A stretch of DNA of 56,075 nucleotides from Kistimonas sp. bin40 (GTDB lineage: Bacteria; Pseudomonadota; Gammaproteobacteria; Pseudomonadales; Endozoicomonadaceae): NCBI GenBank assembly GCA_002238585.1, contig MPMQ01000016.1, positions 1 to 56,075 on the forward strand, in the 5' to 3' direction. Every line of letters begins with the position of its first letter. Within the stretch, counting starts at the first letter, position 1. The notes under the pieces are model-generated. The model had not been told where the DNA came from. It did no database searches and was given only the letters and a program-made list of their open reading frames with translations. Positions 17,702-27,096 of the stretch are shown here, piece by piece. Both the position numbers and the translations under genes were made by a program.

Positions 17702-18415
17702 ATGTCTTCCCAACCTCTTGGCCTGGAAAATTACCAGCGTCCGCAACTGGTGGCCCCCCAGGGTGCGCGCAAGGTTTTGCTGCACTCCTGCTGTGCGCCC
17801 TGTGCTGGCGAGGTGATGCTGGCGGTTCAGGCATCCGGTATAGAGCAAACTGTCTTTTTCTATAACCCGAATATCCACCCTGCCGAAGAGTACATGCTGC
17901 GCAAAAATGAAAACAAGAGGTTTTGTGACAAACAGGGCATTCCTTTTGTTGACGCCGATTATGACAAGGACAACTGGTTCGAACGGGTACGCGGCCTGGA
18001 AAACGAGCCCGAGCGTGGGCAGCGGTGCACTGTCTGTTTTGATATGCGTTTTGAACGCACGGCCCTGTACGCCAGTGAGCAGGGTTTTTCTGTTATTTCC
18101 AGCACGCTGGGCATATCCCGCTGGAAAAACATGGAGCAGATCAACGATTGTGGTCTGCGCGCTGCTGCCCGGCACGAGGGGGTAGACTACTGGACGCTGA
18201 ACTGGCGCAAGCAGGGCGGCAGCCAGCGTATGATTGAGCTGGCGCGCAAGGAGGCTTTTTACCAACAGGAATATTGTGGCTGTGTCTACAGTCTGCGTGA
18301 TACGAATCGCTACCGCTTGTCGCGAGGACGTGATCTCATCAAGCGCCTTGTCAAATTCTATGGTGCAGAAGAGAAGAATGAATCAGACAGACTCATCGTC
18401 AGCAGCAGGGACTAG
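17702..18415 (+). CDS. queH: Epoxyqueuosine reductase QueH
   Basis: QueH (formerly DUF208) reduces epoxyqueuosine to queuosine in tRNA, the last step of queuosine synthesis, replacing QueG in some bacteria. The 237-residue product has the conserved cysteine sets of the family: [12 protein letters not shown] near residues 26-37, [14 protein letters not shown] near 108-121, and YCGCVYSL near 196-203; these bind the iron-sulfur cluster and metal. [12 protein letters not shown] and [11 protein letters not shown] are also typical. AGGAG lies about 9 bases before the ATG. Length is normal and no catalytic residue appears lost. Confidence 0.95.
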   Translation: MSSQPLGLENYQRPQLVAPQGARKVLLHSCCAPCAGEVMLAVQASGIEQTVFFYNPNIHPAEEYMLRKNENKRFCDKQGIPFVDADYDKDNWFERVRGLENEPERGQRCTVCFDMRFERTALYASEQGFSVISSTLGISRWKNMEQINDCGLRAAARHEGVDYWTLNWRKQGGSQRMIELARKEAFYQQEYCGCVYSLRDTNRYRLSRGRDLIKRLVKFYGAEEKNESDRLIVSSRD

Positions 18416-18510
18416 CCAGTGTCTGGTCCCCGCGTGTGATCGCTGCTGAGGGCCTTGCGCCTGTGGACTAGCAGGCCGTGGCCCTGTGTCGGGGGGAGCG
18501 GCAGGTCGCG

Positions 18511-20127
18511 TCAGACCTCAAACTGGGGGCCCAGCTGCAGGAAAAAGGCATCGCCATCCGAGCCGGTAATGCGGTTGATGCCCGTAATCCGGGCTTCACT
18601 GCTTTCGTTGTCCTGTAACAGCAGGCATATGTCGCTGTCATCCGCGCCTTGTCCCTTCACTGTCTCCAGAAGGAGGCCGTTTGAATCATAAAGAGCTGCC
18701 CAGACGGCTTGCCCTGAGGGGAAACTGCCAGCGGTCGTGGCCATGCGCACACAGAAACATCTTCTGGCAGCACTGTAGGACACCTGCAGCTCACAACTGA
18801 GGCCCTGCCACAGAAAGCTCAGCCCCTGGGTGAGGTTCCTGCCTGTTGACAGGGGTCCCAGCTCGCGCTGGAGGATGGCTGCAGGCAGGCGTATGTAAAC
18901 AGGACCTTCAGTGTCCCGCTCTTTTACATAAACGGCGCCGCAGGCATTGGGGGCCAGGTTCAAAGGCTCGTTGTCGATAATCGGCGTATCCGGAAGATTA
19001 AATCGACAATGCAGGGAAATTTGCTGGAAAGAAACGGGCGGATGGATGTTCATGCACCAGCCGCAAGCAAGCTCACGGGACGAACAGGAGCGCTGATGGG
19101 CACCTGAGGCAAGATCCCGGATGCGCAGTCCTTCCTGACCGCAACTCTGGGGGCAGGTGACAGTCTTGTCCTCGCAGGATTCCATATGGGCGACCAACCG
19201 GCTGCGTGCGACTTGCAGCGAGCAAAATTCGCAGCTGAGCGGGAACTGGGGACAGTGTGGATAGTGGTTGTCCAGCTGCTCCCGGGAGGCACGAAATCCA
19301 CAGTCCCAGGGGCAGGTTTGCTCAAGACGGGCGGGAATACCCGCCTCCACCGCATCGTACAAGAGTGGAAACAGGGTGACGGTCTCCAGCACGCGTGTGC
19401 GCAGCTCGACAGGAGCCTGCCCGGCCAGATTACTGGCATCCTGTTGGTAGAATTGCCTGAGGTTGTCCAGCTGCTGCAGGGTTCTGGCATTGGTGTCTAC
19501 CAGAGCTCCCAGGGATGCAGGTCGATAGCCGCAGCTGGCCTCGTGTGCGTCTTGCGTTGCCCGAAACACTGTCTCCTGGCAGCCTGAATGGGAACAGTGT
19601 ACGGGAAACCAGTCGCAGTGCTGTTCATGCGTCTGCTTGTTTTCCAGCAGTCCCGTCCACTGGCACCCGTTGTCTGCATAGACGCAGTGATGATCCCTTT
19701 GGCCGCAGAGAGGGATATGTGTACCAATCGCATCCAGCGCACCAGACCAGTTGTCGCACTCGGCGCAGTCTATCTGGAGGTCGTGTCGTGTCTCCTCCAG
19801 GCAGCTATCCACGGCGCTCCGGATAGCCGGGGACCTGAGCGGTCGGCGGCACAACGGGCATTCCGGGTCCTCATTTTGCAGTAGCTGGTGTTGACACTCG
19901 CGGCATACACGATGGGCTATTTTTGCGCACAGACTGTGGCAGCCAAGCTTCTCCTGGCAGATGCAGCAGGGCGTCACCTGGTTTTCGATCAATTTATGCA
20001 CATACCATTGATGCCTTTCGAGACTGACCAGCACGCGCTGGGGCGACGCAGGCTGGCTGACGGGCGGGCGCTTGGTTCCCGCCATGGCTGGCGCAGGTGA
20101 TGTGGAGGTGGATGCAGAAGGCTTCAT
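18511..20127 (-). CDS. RING / TRAF-type zinc-finger protein A
   Basis: This 538-residue protein resembles eukaryotic TRAF-type ubiquitin ligases. I chose the ATG at 20125-20127, preceded by AAGGAGAAAG; earlier Mets lack sites. After a Ser/Thr/Pro-rich lead and the shared HQWYVHKL segment, a RING-like finger spans about 54-93 (CCIC, CAKIAHRVCREC, CPLC). TRAF-type fingers follow at about 121-201 (CAECDNWSG, HCVYADNGCQWTG, CDWFPVHCSHSGC) and 272-373. The rest (about 398-538) is predicted beta-rich, as MATH/TRAF-C domains are, but I cannot prove homology. There is no signal peptide. It is the most divergent of five paralogs; B, C and D share its layout. If active it would act in host cells as a ubiquitin ligase; this is inference. 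Confidence 0.85.
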   Translation of the reverse strand: MKPSASTSTSPAPAMAGTKRPPVSQPASPQRVLVSLERHQWYVHKLIENQVTPCCICQEKLGCHSLCAKIAHRVCRECQHQLLQNEDPECPLCRRPLRSPAIRSAVDSCLEETRHDLQIDCAECDNWSGALDAIGTHIPLCGQRDHHCVYADNGCQWTGLLENKQTHEQHCDWFPVHCSHSGCQETVFRATQDAHEASCGYRPASLGALVDTNARTLQQLDNLRQFYQQDASNLAGQAPVELRTRVLETVTLFPLLYDAVEAGIPARLEQTCPWDCGFRASREQLDNHYPHCPQFPLSCEFCSLQVARSRLVAHMESCEDKTVTCPQSCGQEGLRIRDLASGAHQRSCSSRELACGWCMNIHPPVSFQQISLHCRFNLPDTPIIDNEPLNLAPNACGAVYVKERDTEGPVYIRLPAAILQRELGPLSTGRNLTQGLSFLWQGLSCELQVSYSAARRCFCVRMATTAGSFPSGQAVWAALYDSNGLLLETVKGQGADDSDICLLLQDNESSEARITGINRITGSDGDAFFLQLGPQFEV

Positions 20128-20628
20128 GTTTTGACTTTCTCCTTGGGCAGGGGGGGCGCACGGGGGGCTCGTCCCCCTCGTTTCTCTTTGTATTACGCCG
20201 GGACTCTGATTGCGCAGGGGCGTTACCGAGGTCCTGTGCCGCTCTTGTTCGCCTCGTTTTATTTTCTTCTGTGCTGCTGGGGGGCGCGGAACGCGTAGGC
20301 CATTCGACTTCGACAAGGCCGAGAAATTCACAGGTCCTCCTGACTGTCTTGTCAGCATTGCTTACATAAGTGACAACCTGGTCAGGACAAGGGGCAGGCT
20401 GTCTGTGTCTTGCAGCTTGCTCAGGCCGGACCAACGGCCATGTTCCCATCGAACAAAGACATTGTGGTGGCAGCGTGCGATCACAGATCCCAGTCTGGAT
20501 GTTGTTGTCATGCGTGTAACAGACCGCTGGTGACGCCAGGCAAGGGAGCGAGACTTGTCTGGCTCCTGTGCAGCCCGGGAGCCCGGGAGCACTCAAGCTC
20601 CCGCTGTTGACTGGAGTCCCGGGCCCTG
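20128..20628. other. Gap between RING/TRAF genes A and B1
   Basis: About 500 bp without a supported gene. The ECF-type box present upstream of B1 was looked for and not found ahead of gene A. Longer frames here lack ribosome sites. Confidence 0.45.
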
Positions 20629-22338
20629 TCAGGGGCTGGCAAGGGGGCCCAGTTTGAGCAGGAGGGACAGCTCGCGGCCATAGGCAATACGGTTAAGCGC
20701 TTTGATGTCGAACCTGCTGACTCGGCATGGCAGAAAAGTCAAGGCAGGAAGGGCGCTACTGCGGCGGCGCCCTTCCTGTGCCCCCAGTTGTTCAATCAGC
20801 TCCCCGTCCATATTGTAAAGGCCGGCCAATGCAGTACTGCCGGTGGTGACAGTGCTCTGCCTCCAGTAGAGTGTGCAGGTAAAGCAGGCATAGTGTGGGA
20901 TATAGGCAATATCCAGCTGGCAGTCCATACCTGCCCACATGAAGCGCAAGGCAGGGGTCAGAGTGCTTCCGGTGGTGTCCCGGGCCATCTCCCTGATCAG
21001 CGGGGGAGTCGGCAGATGAATAAAAACAGGGTCATAGCATTCTGCTGGCGTGATATACACAGGGCCAACAGCCTGGGGATGGGGCATCAGCCGCTCCCCA
21101 TTGAAGTCCGGAGCCGTTGCCAGTGCCCGGCGACAGTTACGGGAAAGGGTCTCGAAGTCCTGGAGCATATGGGTATCCAGGCACCAGCAGCAGTGCTGCG
21201 GACGCTGGTTGCACTGGCGTTCGTGCGTGATCATGGCCAGAGCCGGAATCATTCTGGTGCAGTAACCACAGGGCTGCGCAACAGCTTTGCAGCTGCGTGT
21301 GTGTACTCCTGTGTTTATATCCCTGGCGCGCAGGTCCGGTGCGCCGCACCCCTGGGGGCAAGCCACAGGCCTGAGCTCACAGTTCTGGCTATGTTGTACC
21401 AGCTCCCGACGGTGAATTCCCCGGTTGCAGTGCTGGCAGTTGACCGGCACCAACGGGCAGTGCCTGTAATGAACCTCAAGCTGTTCTGCCGGCGCGTTAT
21501 GGAAGTCGCAGCCCCAGCGGCAAGCCATGCTGTACTCGGGTGTGCGCGGTGCTGTGTGCACGGCCTGATACAACAGGGGAAACAGGAGCTTCATCTCGTG
21601 CAGTTGCTCCCTGACAGTCGCCTCTGGCAGTCCTGACAATGTCTGCCGGTCATGGCGTTGACAAAACAGCTGCACAGCCTCCAGCCGCAAGGTCGTGTCG
21701 TAGGTCGTTTGCAGGGCACCCAGGCTGATGGGCCTGTGGCGACAGCCCGCCTCGTGTGCTTCTTTGTCGCGCAGGGGTACCGGCTGCCGACAGTTCTGGT
21801 GGGAACAGTTTACTGGCTGCCAGCAGCAGTGATAAGCATGGCGATCCCTGACCTCCAGCAGTCCTGTCCATGTGCACCCCTGAGACTGCCAGGGGCAGGG
21901 ATGTTGACGCTGTTTGCAGGCATGGATATGTGCATCGACTTCTGTGAGAGGGCCTGACCATAGTTGGCATTCGGCACATTGCAGGCGGACATGGCGCATG
22001 GGCTCTGCCAGACTGGTGTCGAGTGCGTGACGCTGTTCATGCGTCATGGGGGCACGCTGGCAAGTGGGGCAGGCGGCTTGTGCGCCTGCCTGAAGTGTCA
22101 ACCCCACACAATTTCTGCACAGGCGGTGGCGGATGTCGCTACACAGGGCACTGTCGGCCAGGGCGTCCGTGCAGACAAGGCAATCGCGCACCAGATGTTC
22201 TGCGACCCTGTGAAGGTGCCACTGGCGGTCCTTGAAAGTGATCCTGATACGTTCACCGATATCGGGTGTTGGACGGGAAGCTTCTGGTTGTCTGGCTCTC
22301 ATCCGGGAACTGCCGGACGGGCGGGCGGCAAGATGCAT
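20629..22338 (-). CDS. RING / TRAF-type zinc-finger protein B1
   Basis: A 569-residue paralog of A, C and D. The start ATG (22336-22338) follows AGAGGG. The order is a basic lead, the family segment FKDRQWHLHRV (about 35-45), a RING-like finger at about 53-93 (CLVC, CSDIRHRLCRNC, CPTC), TRAF-type fingers at about 118-205 (CAECQLWSG, CPWQSQGCTWTG, CCWQPVNCSHQNC), a helical segment (LEAVQLFCQRH), further fingers at about 270-380 (ACRWGCDF, CQHCNRG, CPQGCGAP, CGYCTR, CCWCLD), and a beta-rich C-terminus. A decayed copy (B2) lies at 26562-26961. A RpoE-like promoter box lies upstream. Confidence 0.85.
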   Translation of the reverse strand: MHLAARPSGSSRMRARQPEASRPTPDIGERIRITFKDRQWHLHRVAEHLVRDCLVCTDALADSALCSDIRHRLCRNCVGLTLQAGAQAACPTCQRAPMTHEQRHALDTSLAEPMRHVRLQCAECQLWSGPLTEVDAHIHACKQRQHPCPWQSQGCTWTGLLEVRDRHAYHCCWQPVNCSHQNCRQPVPLRDKEAHEAGCRHRPISLGALQTTYDTTLRLEAVQLFCQRHDRQTLSGLPEATVREQLHEMKLLFPLLYQAVHTAPRTPEYSMACRWGCDFHNAPAEQLEVHYRHCPLVPVNCQHCNRGIHRRELVQHSQNCELRPVACPQGCGAPDLRARDINTGVHTRSCKAVAQPCGYCTRMIPALAMITHERQCNQRPQHCCWCLDTHMLQDFETLSRNCRRALATAPDFNGERLMPHPQAVGPVYITPAECYDPVFIHLPTPPLIREMARDTTGSTLTPALRFMWAGMDCQLDIAYIPHYACFTCTLYWRQSTVTTGSTALAGLYNMDGELIEQLGAQEGRRRSSALPALTFLPCRVSRFDIKALNRIAYGRELSLLLKLGPLASP

Positions 22339-22376
22339 AGTGAAATACCCTCTGTTGTTGGCGTGGCGGAGCGCCT

Positions 22377-22403
22377 GTAGACCGGGGCCAGGATGACAAG
22401 TTC
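22377..22403 (-). promoter_or_regulatory. Candidate ECF-sigma promoter upstream of B1
   Basis: The minus strand reads GAACTT, 16 bp, then TCTAC. This is close to the RpoE pattern (GAACTT-N16-TCTGA). It sits 39 bp before the B1 start, and the same position before B2 carries GAACTT as well. Confidence 0.5.
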
Positions 22404-22439
22404 ACAGGATGTGTCTGTGCTGACCTGGTGCACGGCAAG

Positions 22440-22978
22440 TCCCGTCCTTCAGGGCGGGGAAAGATAGCGCGTCTGATCTCACTGGCATTATTCTCAGACC
22501 TGACCTATGTTCCATGGCTCAAGGGCGGGACACGCCCGGCTCGCCTGTGAAGTGAGCGGTGAGGTCATGCCGCCAGCAGCAGGAATCCCCGTCCTTCAGG
22601 GCGGGGAGGATGTCAACGGCATGCGATCTGTCAGTTCACTCTTTCTCTGCGGCCGTTGTGTGCGCAAGGCCGGTGGGGACAGCGGTCCGGGTCGTGCAAA
22701 GGTGCGCCTGTTCCTGAAGACAGGGGGTGAAGATTGTGGTCCGGGGGGGGGTGTCCCGGGGACAGCTTCTCTGGAATGCTGGACAGGATTTCCTGGGGCG
22801 GCCATTGAGAGGCGTTTGTTATGTTCCGTTGTGGTTGCGGACATGTGATCCTGCAGGCCGCAGCGCCGTGGCCCCAAAACAAGTCGTTGCTGCCCGACAG
22901 TGCGCCCGCAGCCCTGCCGGCGACAAGTCCATGGATTGTGCCTGTGCACGCACAATCGTCGATCCTTGGCTGGGCTCA
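22440..22978. mobile_element. Putative 540-bp non-coding insertion with GC hairpins
   Basis: The B-C intergenic region of the second duplicated block (27030-27096) is about 540 bp shorter than the first. The flanking sequences match (AAGTTCACAGGA on one side, CAGGTTCC and TAGATTTG on the other), so the extra DNA is probably an insertion. It starts with CCCGTCCTTCAGGGCGGGG (22440-22458) and has a second copy at 22589-22606; hairpins of this type occur at ends of IS200/IS605-family elements. No transposase frame is present. Its exact ends are uncertain to about 15 bp. Confidence 0.5.
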
Positions 22979-22994
22979 GGTTCCAGTAGATTTG

Positions 22995-24593
22995 TCATTC
23001 CCTCACCCATAGTCTCAGGGGTGGCAGCAGGAAGCAGACGCAAGAATGCGGGGTGTCAGCAAGAGAGTCTGAGAGCTGGATCAAAAATCTGGCGCTACAG
23101 TCATCCTTGATCAGTATAAGGTGCCCGCTTATTAGATATGAGCAGCGTATTTCTTTCAGATTCTGCAACCAGTCGCCATCGTCTGTGCGAAGCTCCGGCA
23201 GGCGTGTCTGGTAGATGGAGTTGTCAGCGACGTGGAAGTTGATGTCAACGGGAATGCAGTTATTGCTGTCCTTCTGGAAAGAAACCGAGAGCTGGCAGTC
23301 CATTGGCTTCCAGTGAAAACGCAGCGAGTGTGTCGCTCCGGGCAGTCCTGCCATCGCTCTGACCAGCGGGGCTTTGGGGAGTCTGATCATAACAGAACCC
23401 TCGTCTTGATCTTTCCTGTCATACACGGGACCCTGGGCGTTGCCTTGCAGGCTCCAGTGATGTACAGGCCAGCTCCGCCGGGCAAAGGCTGCGGCAGCCT
23501 GGCGACAGGCGGCGACACAGGTTGCAAACTCCTCACGCGGATGTTGCTCCAGACACCAGCAGCAGTTCAGCGGACGCCTGGGGCACTCTTCCCGGTGTGC
23601 GGGCATGCTCAAGCCAGCAAGCAGGGCACCGCAGTCGGTGCAGTGTTCGGGCATCGTCTGGCTGGCGGAGGCAAGGGCAAGGGGGGCACAGCCGAAGCCG
23701 CATGGCCTGGCTGGCACCGCCGTGGTTTGTTGCACCGCCTCAAACAGCAGGGGAAACAGCTGTGCCTGTTCCTGCAATTGTTTTCTGACGGCAGGCTCTG
23801 GCAGTGCGGCCAGGGCTTCGCCAGGGTACTGCTGGAAGAACAGGTGTGCCGCCTGGAGTTGAAGCAGGGTGCCACGCGTGGTCTGCAGGCTGCCCATGCT
23901 GGCAGGCTGGTACAGACAGTGGGTCTCGTGCTCGTCCCTTTGGCAATAGATCAACTGTTGCGTGCAGGGGGCATGGGAACAAGGCACCGACCGCCAGTCA
24001 CACAGCTTCTCGTGCCTGTTCTTGTCTTCCAGCAGGCCCTCCCAGTCGCATCCTTGAGCTGCGTGTGAACAGCCATGTTTTGTTTCCCCGCAGACCTGGA
24101 TGTGTGCTTCCACCTGATCGGGTGTCACTGGGGCCTGGTTGCACTCGGCGCACTGCAGTGCAACCTGCTGTCTCAGTGCGTTCAGGCCTCTATCCACCTG
24201 GTCGCGACAGGTGTCATGGGTTGCTATTTCGAGATTGCAGTTGGGACAGCGGGTGGGCTTTGGACCAGACTCTACATGCGCGTCAAAGCAGGTTTTACAC
24301 ACGCGATGGCGTATGTGTCCACAGGTGCTGGTGTCGGCCAGAACTTCGTTCATGCACAGATGGCACTCCCGTACCAGGGGTTCGTTTGCCGGGGCGACAT
24401 ACCACAGACGGCCCTTGATGCTGACTGTGACCTGTTGTCCGTCGTGCTCAGGGAGCGAGCCTGGCTGTGTTGCGCCTGCATTCGACGCGCGAGAGTGCTG
24501 TGCCTGACCGCTGGCTTGTGTGGGGGGCGGTTGTTCCTGGCGGTTGTGCCCCCGGCTGTCTGAAATAGCGGGAAACGGTCGCGTTATGTCCAT
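22995..24593 (-). CDS. RING / TRAF-type zinc-finger protein C1
   Basis: A 532-residue member closest to C2. The ATG at 24591-24593 follows CAGGAG at about 10 bases; a Met 27 codons upstream has no site. Layout: Pro/Gln/Ser-rich lead, IKGRLWYVAPANEPLV (59-74), RING-like finger 87-119 (CHLC, CGHIRHRVCKTC, CPNC), TRAF-type fingers 148-226 (CAECNQAPV, CSHAAQGCDWEG, CDWRSVPCSHAPC), helical LLQLQAAHLFF, fingers 298-348 (CGFGC, CTDCGALL, CCWCLEQH), and a beta-rich C-terminus 388-532 with VMIRLPKAPLVRAMAGLPG. The insertion and decayed copy around it support a recent duplication history. It starts 90 bp downstream of D1. Confidence 0.86.
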   Translation of the reverse strand: MDITRPFPAISDSRGHNRQEQPPPTQASGQAQHSRASNAGATQPGSLPEHDGQQVTVSIKGRLWYVAPANEPLVRECHLCMNEVLADTSTCGHIRHRVCKTCFDAHVESGPKPTRCPNCNLEIATHDTCRDQVDRGLNALRQQVALQCAECNQAPVTPDQVEAHIQVCGETKHGCSHAAQGCDWEGLLEDKNRHEKLCDWRSVPCSHAPCTQQLIYCQRDEHETHCLYQPASMGSLQTTRGTLLQLQAAHLFFQQYPGEALAALPEPAVRKQLQEQAQLFPLLFEAVQQTTAVPARPCGFGCAPLALASASQTMPEHCTDCGALLAGLSMPAHREECPRRPLNCCWCLEQHPREEFATCVAACRQAAAAFARRSWPVHHWSLQGNAQGPVYDRKDQDEGSVMIRLPKAPLVRAMAGLPGATHSLRFHWKPMDCQLSVSFQKDSNNCIPVDINFHVADNSIYQTRLPELRTDDGDWLQNLKEIRCSYLISGHLILIKDDCSARFLIQLSDSLADTPHSCVCFLLPPLRLWVRE

Positions 24594-24683
24594 AGAGACA
24601 TACTCCTGTTTCAAGTGGGACGTTTGATCCTCTTTGACCAGGGCTCCGGTTTTTGGTTCAGCCCTGCCCTGCACAGCACCGAT

Positions 24684-26378
24684 TCAGGGTCCGGACAGCG
24701 GCCCCAACTGCAGAAAGAAGGCTATATCCCCGGAAGTGGCAACGGGATTGATGTTTGTAATTCGGGCCAGCCCTGCCTGGGGGCCATCCAGCATGATGAA
24801 GCGGTTGCTCTCATCCTGATTGTCTGCGCCCAACTGCTGCACCAGAGTGCCATCTTCCCTGTACAGCGCTGCGCGCGCTGTCTGGCCCTCGGACACCTGG
24901 CCCTCCAGACGGATGAGTGCAATATCGAAGCATCTTTGTGTCTGGTTGAAGACCAGATTAAGGCGGCAGTTCATGCCTGCCCACACAAACTGCAGTGGCC
25001 GGGTAATGTTCCCCCTGATCGGCCGCGGCCCCAGTTCCACCAGCAGTGCGGCACAGGGCAACCGGATGTAGACCAGATCGTCGCCGCGCCCGGGCCTGAC
25101 GTAAACAGGCCCGGCCGCCTGCGCGTGCGGCATCAAGGGCTCGCCATCAAACACCAGGCCGGCAGTCAGTGCCCGGCGGCAGCTGGCGGAAGTGGTCATG
25201 AACTGGTCGTAGCTGTGGCCCATAAGGCACCAGCGGCAGCGTAGCGGACGGTTGATGCAGCTTCTGCGGTGTGCCGCCATCTGACTCCAGGGGATGTTGA
25301 GTTGACAATGCTGGCAGGGGACCGGGGTTTCTGTGCAGCTGCGCTCATGGATGCCGGTAGCCAGATCGCGGGCCCGCACGCCGGGCTGGTCACAGCCGCG
25401 TGGGCAGGGCACGATTCTGTAGCTACAGCTGTGCAGATGATTGCCCCATTGCCGACGCGGGACTGTGTCCATGCAATAGGTGCAGTCAAGAGGCAAGTCC
25501 GGACAGTGGCTGTAATGTCTTTCTATCTGGTCAGGATCGCCCCGGAATCCACACTCCCAGGGGCAAGCCATGACGGGAGCAGGGGCGGGGGGGTCGCAGC
25601 GCACAGTTTCATAGAGCAAGGGGAACAGCTGCGCGGCTTCCTGTAGCTGCGTCCGCAACTCGGCGGGCTCCAGCTCGGCCAGGTGGGCGCTGTTTTGCTG
25701 GAAGAAACGGTGCAATCCCTCCAGCCGCACGGCCGTTTCCCGGGTGGTCTCCAGGATGCCGACAGTGGCAGGTCGGTAGCGGCACGAGAGCTGATGCTGC
25801 TCACTCTGGCAGCGGGGCGGCAGCTCCTGGCAGCCGGGGTAGACACAGGGCTGCGGCCACCAGTCGCAGCGGGTCTCATGAAACGCGCTGTCTTCCAGCA
25901 GACCGCTCCATGAGCAGCCATAATCGCTGCGTGGGCATGGGTGCTGTCGCGTCCCACAAGTGGCGATGTGGGTATCAATAGCATCTGGTGCGCCGGACCA
26001 GTTGTTGCACTCGGCGCAGCGCACCTGAACGTCTGCCCGCAGCTGTTCATCCCCGGCGTCGAGTTGATGCAGCAGGTCTTCGCCCAGAACGGATGCGCAG
26101 TTCAGGGGGCAGCGGGACTGGCCCTCGTTGGCCAGCAGCATGCTGTGCTTGCACGCCTGACATATACAATGACGCCTGTCGAAACAGACATGACGGGATG
26201 CCTGATGGTCCTGGCAGATAACGCAGGGCTGCACCAGCTTGGCAGCGAGTGGATTGACATACCAGTGACGTCCTTTGAGAGTGACCAGCACCTGGCGCAC
26301 GGACTCCGGCAGCGCCAGTTCGATCAGCGGCCGGCTGGGCCCGGTGCTCGAGGATGTGGGGCAGGGTAGAGATTGCAT
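24684..26378 (-). CDS. RING / TRAF-type zinc-finger protein D1
   Basis: A 564-residue paralog. The ATG (26376-26378) follows GGGAGG at about 6 bases. Layout: short Ser/Thr lead, LKGRHWYVNPLAAKLV (34-49), RING-like finger 52-94 (CVIC, CFDRRHCICQAC, CPLNC), TRAF-type fingers about 120-200 (CAECNNWSG, CPRSDYGCSWSG, CDWWPQPCVYPGC), helical LEGLHRFFQQNS, fingers about 270-375 (CPWECGF, CTYCMDTV, CPRGCDQPG, CQHCQLN, CRWCLM), and a C-terminal beta-rich half with YIRLPCAALLVELGPRPI and FFLQLGPLSGP, which is also the end of A (FFLQLGP). A severely deleted copy (D2) follows C2. Confidence 0.86.
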   Translation of the reverse strand: MQSLPCPTSSSTGPSRPLIELALPESVRQVLVTLKGRHWYVNPLAAKLVQPCVICQDHQASRHVCFDRRHCICQACKHSMLLANEGQSRCPLNCASVLGEDLLHQLDAGDEQLRADVQVRCAECNNWSGAPDAIDTHIATCGTRQHPCPRSDYGCSWSGLLEDSAFHETRCDWWPQPCVYPGCQELPPRCQSEQHQLSCRYRPATVGILETTRETAVRLEGLHRFFQQNSAHLAELEPAELRTQLQEAAQLFPLLYETVRCDPPAPAPVMACPWECGFRGDPDQIERHYSHCPDLPLDCTYCMDTVPRRQWGNHLHSCSYRIVPCPRGCDQPGVRARDLATGIHERSCTETPVPCQHCQLNIPWSQMAAHRRSCINRPLRCRWCLMGHSYDQFMTTSASCRRALTAGLVFDGEPLMPHAQAAGPVYVRPGRGDDLVYIRLPCAALLVELGPRPIRGNITRPLQFVWAGMNCRLNLVFNQTQRCFDIALIRLEGQVSEGQTARAALYREDGTLVQQLGADNQDESNRFIMLDGPQAGLARITNINPVATSGDIAFFLQLGPLSGP

Positions 26379-26561
26379 GAGAGCCTCCCGTGGATGATGC
26401 CGGCTGGCACAGCGTGCATCATCGACCCGGCCAGAATGCGCCAGGTTCCCCGGGTGGTAACGCCAGTGTCAGGAGGGCGTGCTCCTGAAGGCGTTCCTGT
26501 TGGCCCGCAGAAGTCCGACTGTTCATCCTGTGCTGGTACGCCTTCGTTGGGAGGCTTTGCT

Positions 26562-26961
26562 ATGTGCATCGACTTCGCTGAGCGGGCCTGACCATAGCTG
26601 GCATGCGGCAGATTGCAGGTGCACATGGCGCATCGGCTGTGCCAGCTGGAGTCCAGTGCCTGACGCTGTTCATGCGTCATGGGGCTCGCTGGCAACCGGG
26701 GCAGGCGGTGCGTTCGCCTGCCTGAGGTGTCATCCCCAGACAATTTCTGCACAGGTGGCGGCTATGGCTACAGAAGGCACTGTCGGCCAGCGCGTCCGTG
26801 CAGACGGCAATCGCGCTGATGCTCTGCGACCCTGTGAAAGTACCACGGGCGGTCCCAGGCAGTGCTCCTGATACGTTCACCAACTTCGGGTGTTGGACGG
26901 GAAGGCTCTGGTTGTCTGGCTCGCGCCCGGGAATTTCCGGGCAGGCGGGCGGCAAGATTCC
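26562..26961 (-). pseudogene. Decayed 5' fragment of a B-type RING/TRAF gene (B2)
   Basis: The block matches the first 400 bp of B1 but is broken. The start codon position reads AGG instead of ATG, the frame shifts between the RING part (CTDALADSAFCSHSRHLCRNC) and the MTHEQRQALDSS part, and homology stops abruptly near 26562, where sequence continues into the D1 upstream region. One RING cysteine/histidine segment is shortened (SHSRHLC against SDIRHRLC). It cannot give a full product. Confidence 0.85.
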
Positions 26962-26997
26962 TGGTGAAATACCCCGGTTGTCAGCGCGGCGGTGCGC

Positions 26998-27025
26998 CTG
27001 GAGACCGGGGCAGAACGACAAGTTC
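26998..27025 (-). promoter_or_regulatory. Candidate ECF-sigma promoter of decayed B2
   Basis: GAACTT, 17 bp, then TCCAG on the minus strand. It is preserved ahead of the dead gene, as expected from the duplication. Confidence 0.4.
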
Positions 27026-27096
27026 ACAGGAGGTGTCTGTGTTGACAGATGGTGTCTTCTCTGTGGGGTACAGGTTCCGATAGATTTGGCATCTCG

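Noticed and set aside
22440-22978. Full transposon
   Set aside because: No transposase, TnpB or other frame is present inside; only the hairpins and the length difference support mobility.
26324-27027. Two short intact genes in the B2 region
   Set aside because: Both frames align to one half each of B1, so they are pieces of a broken gene.
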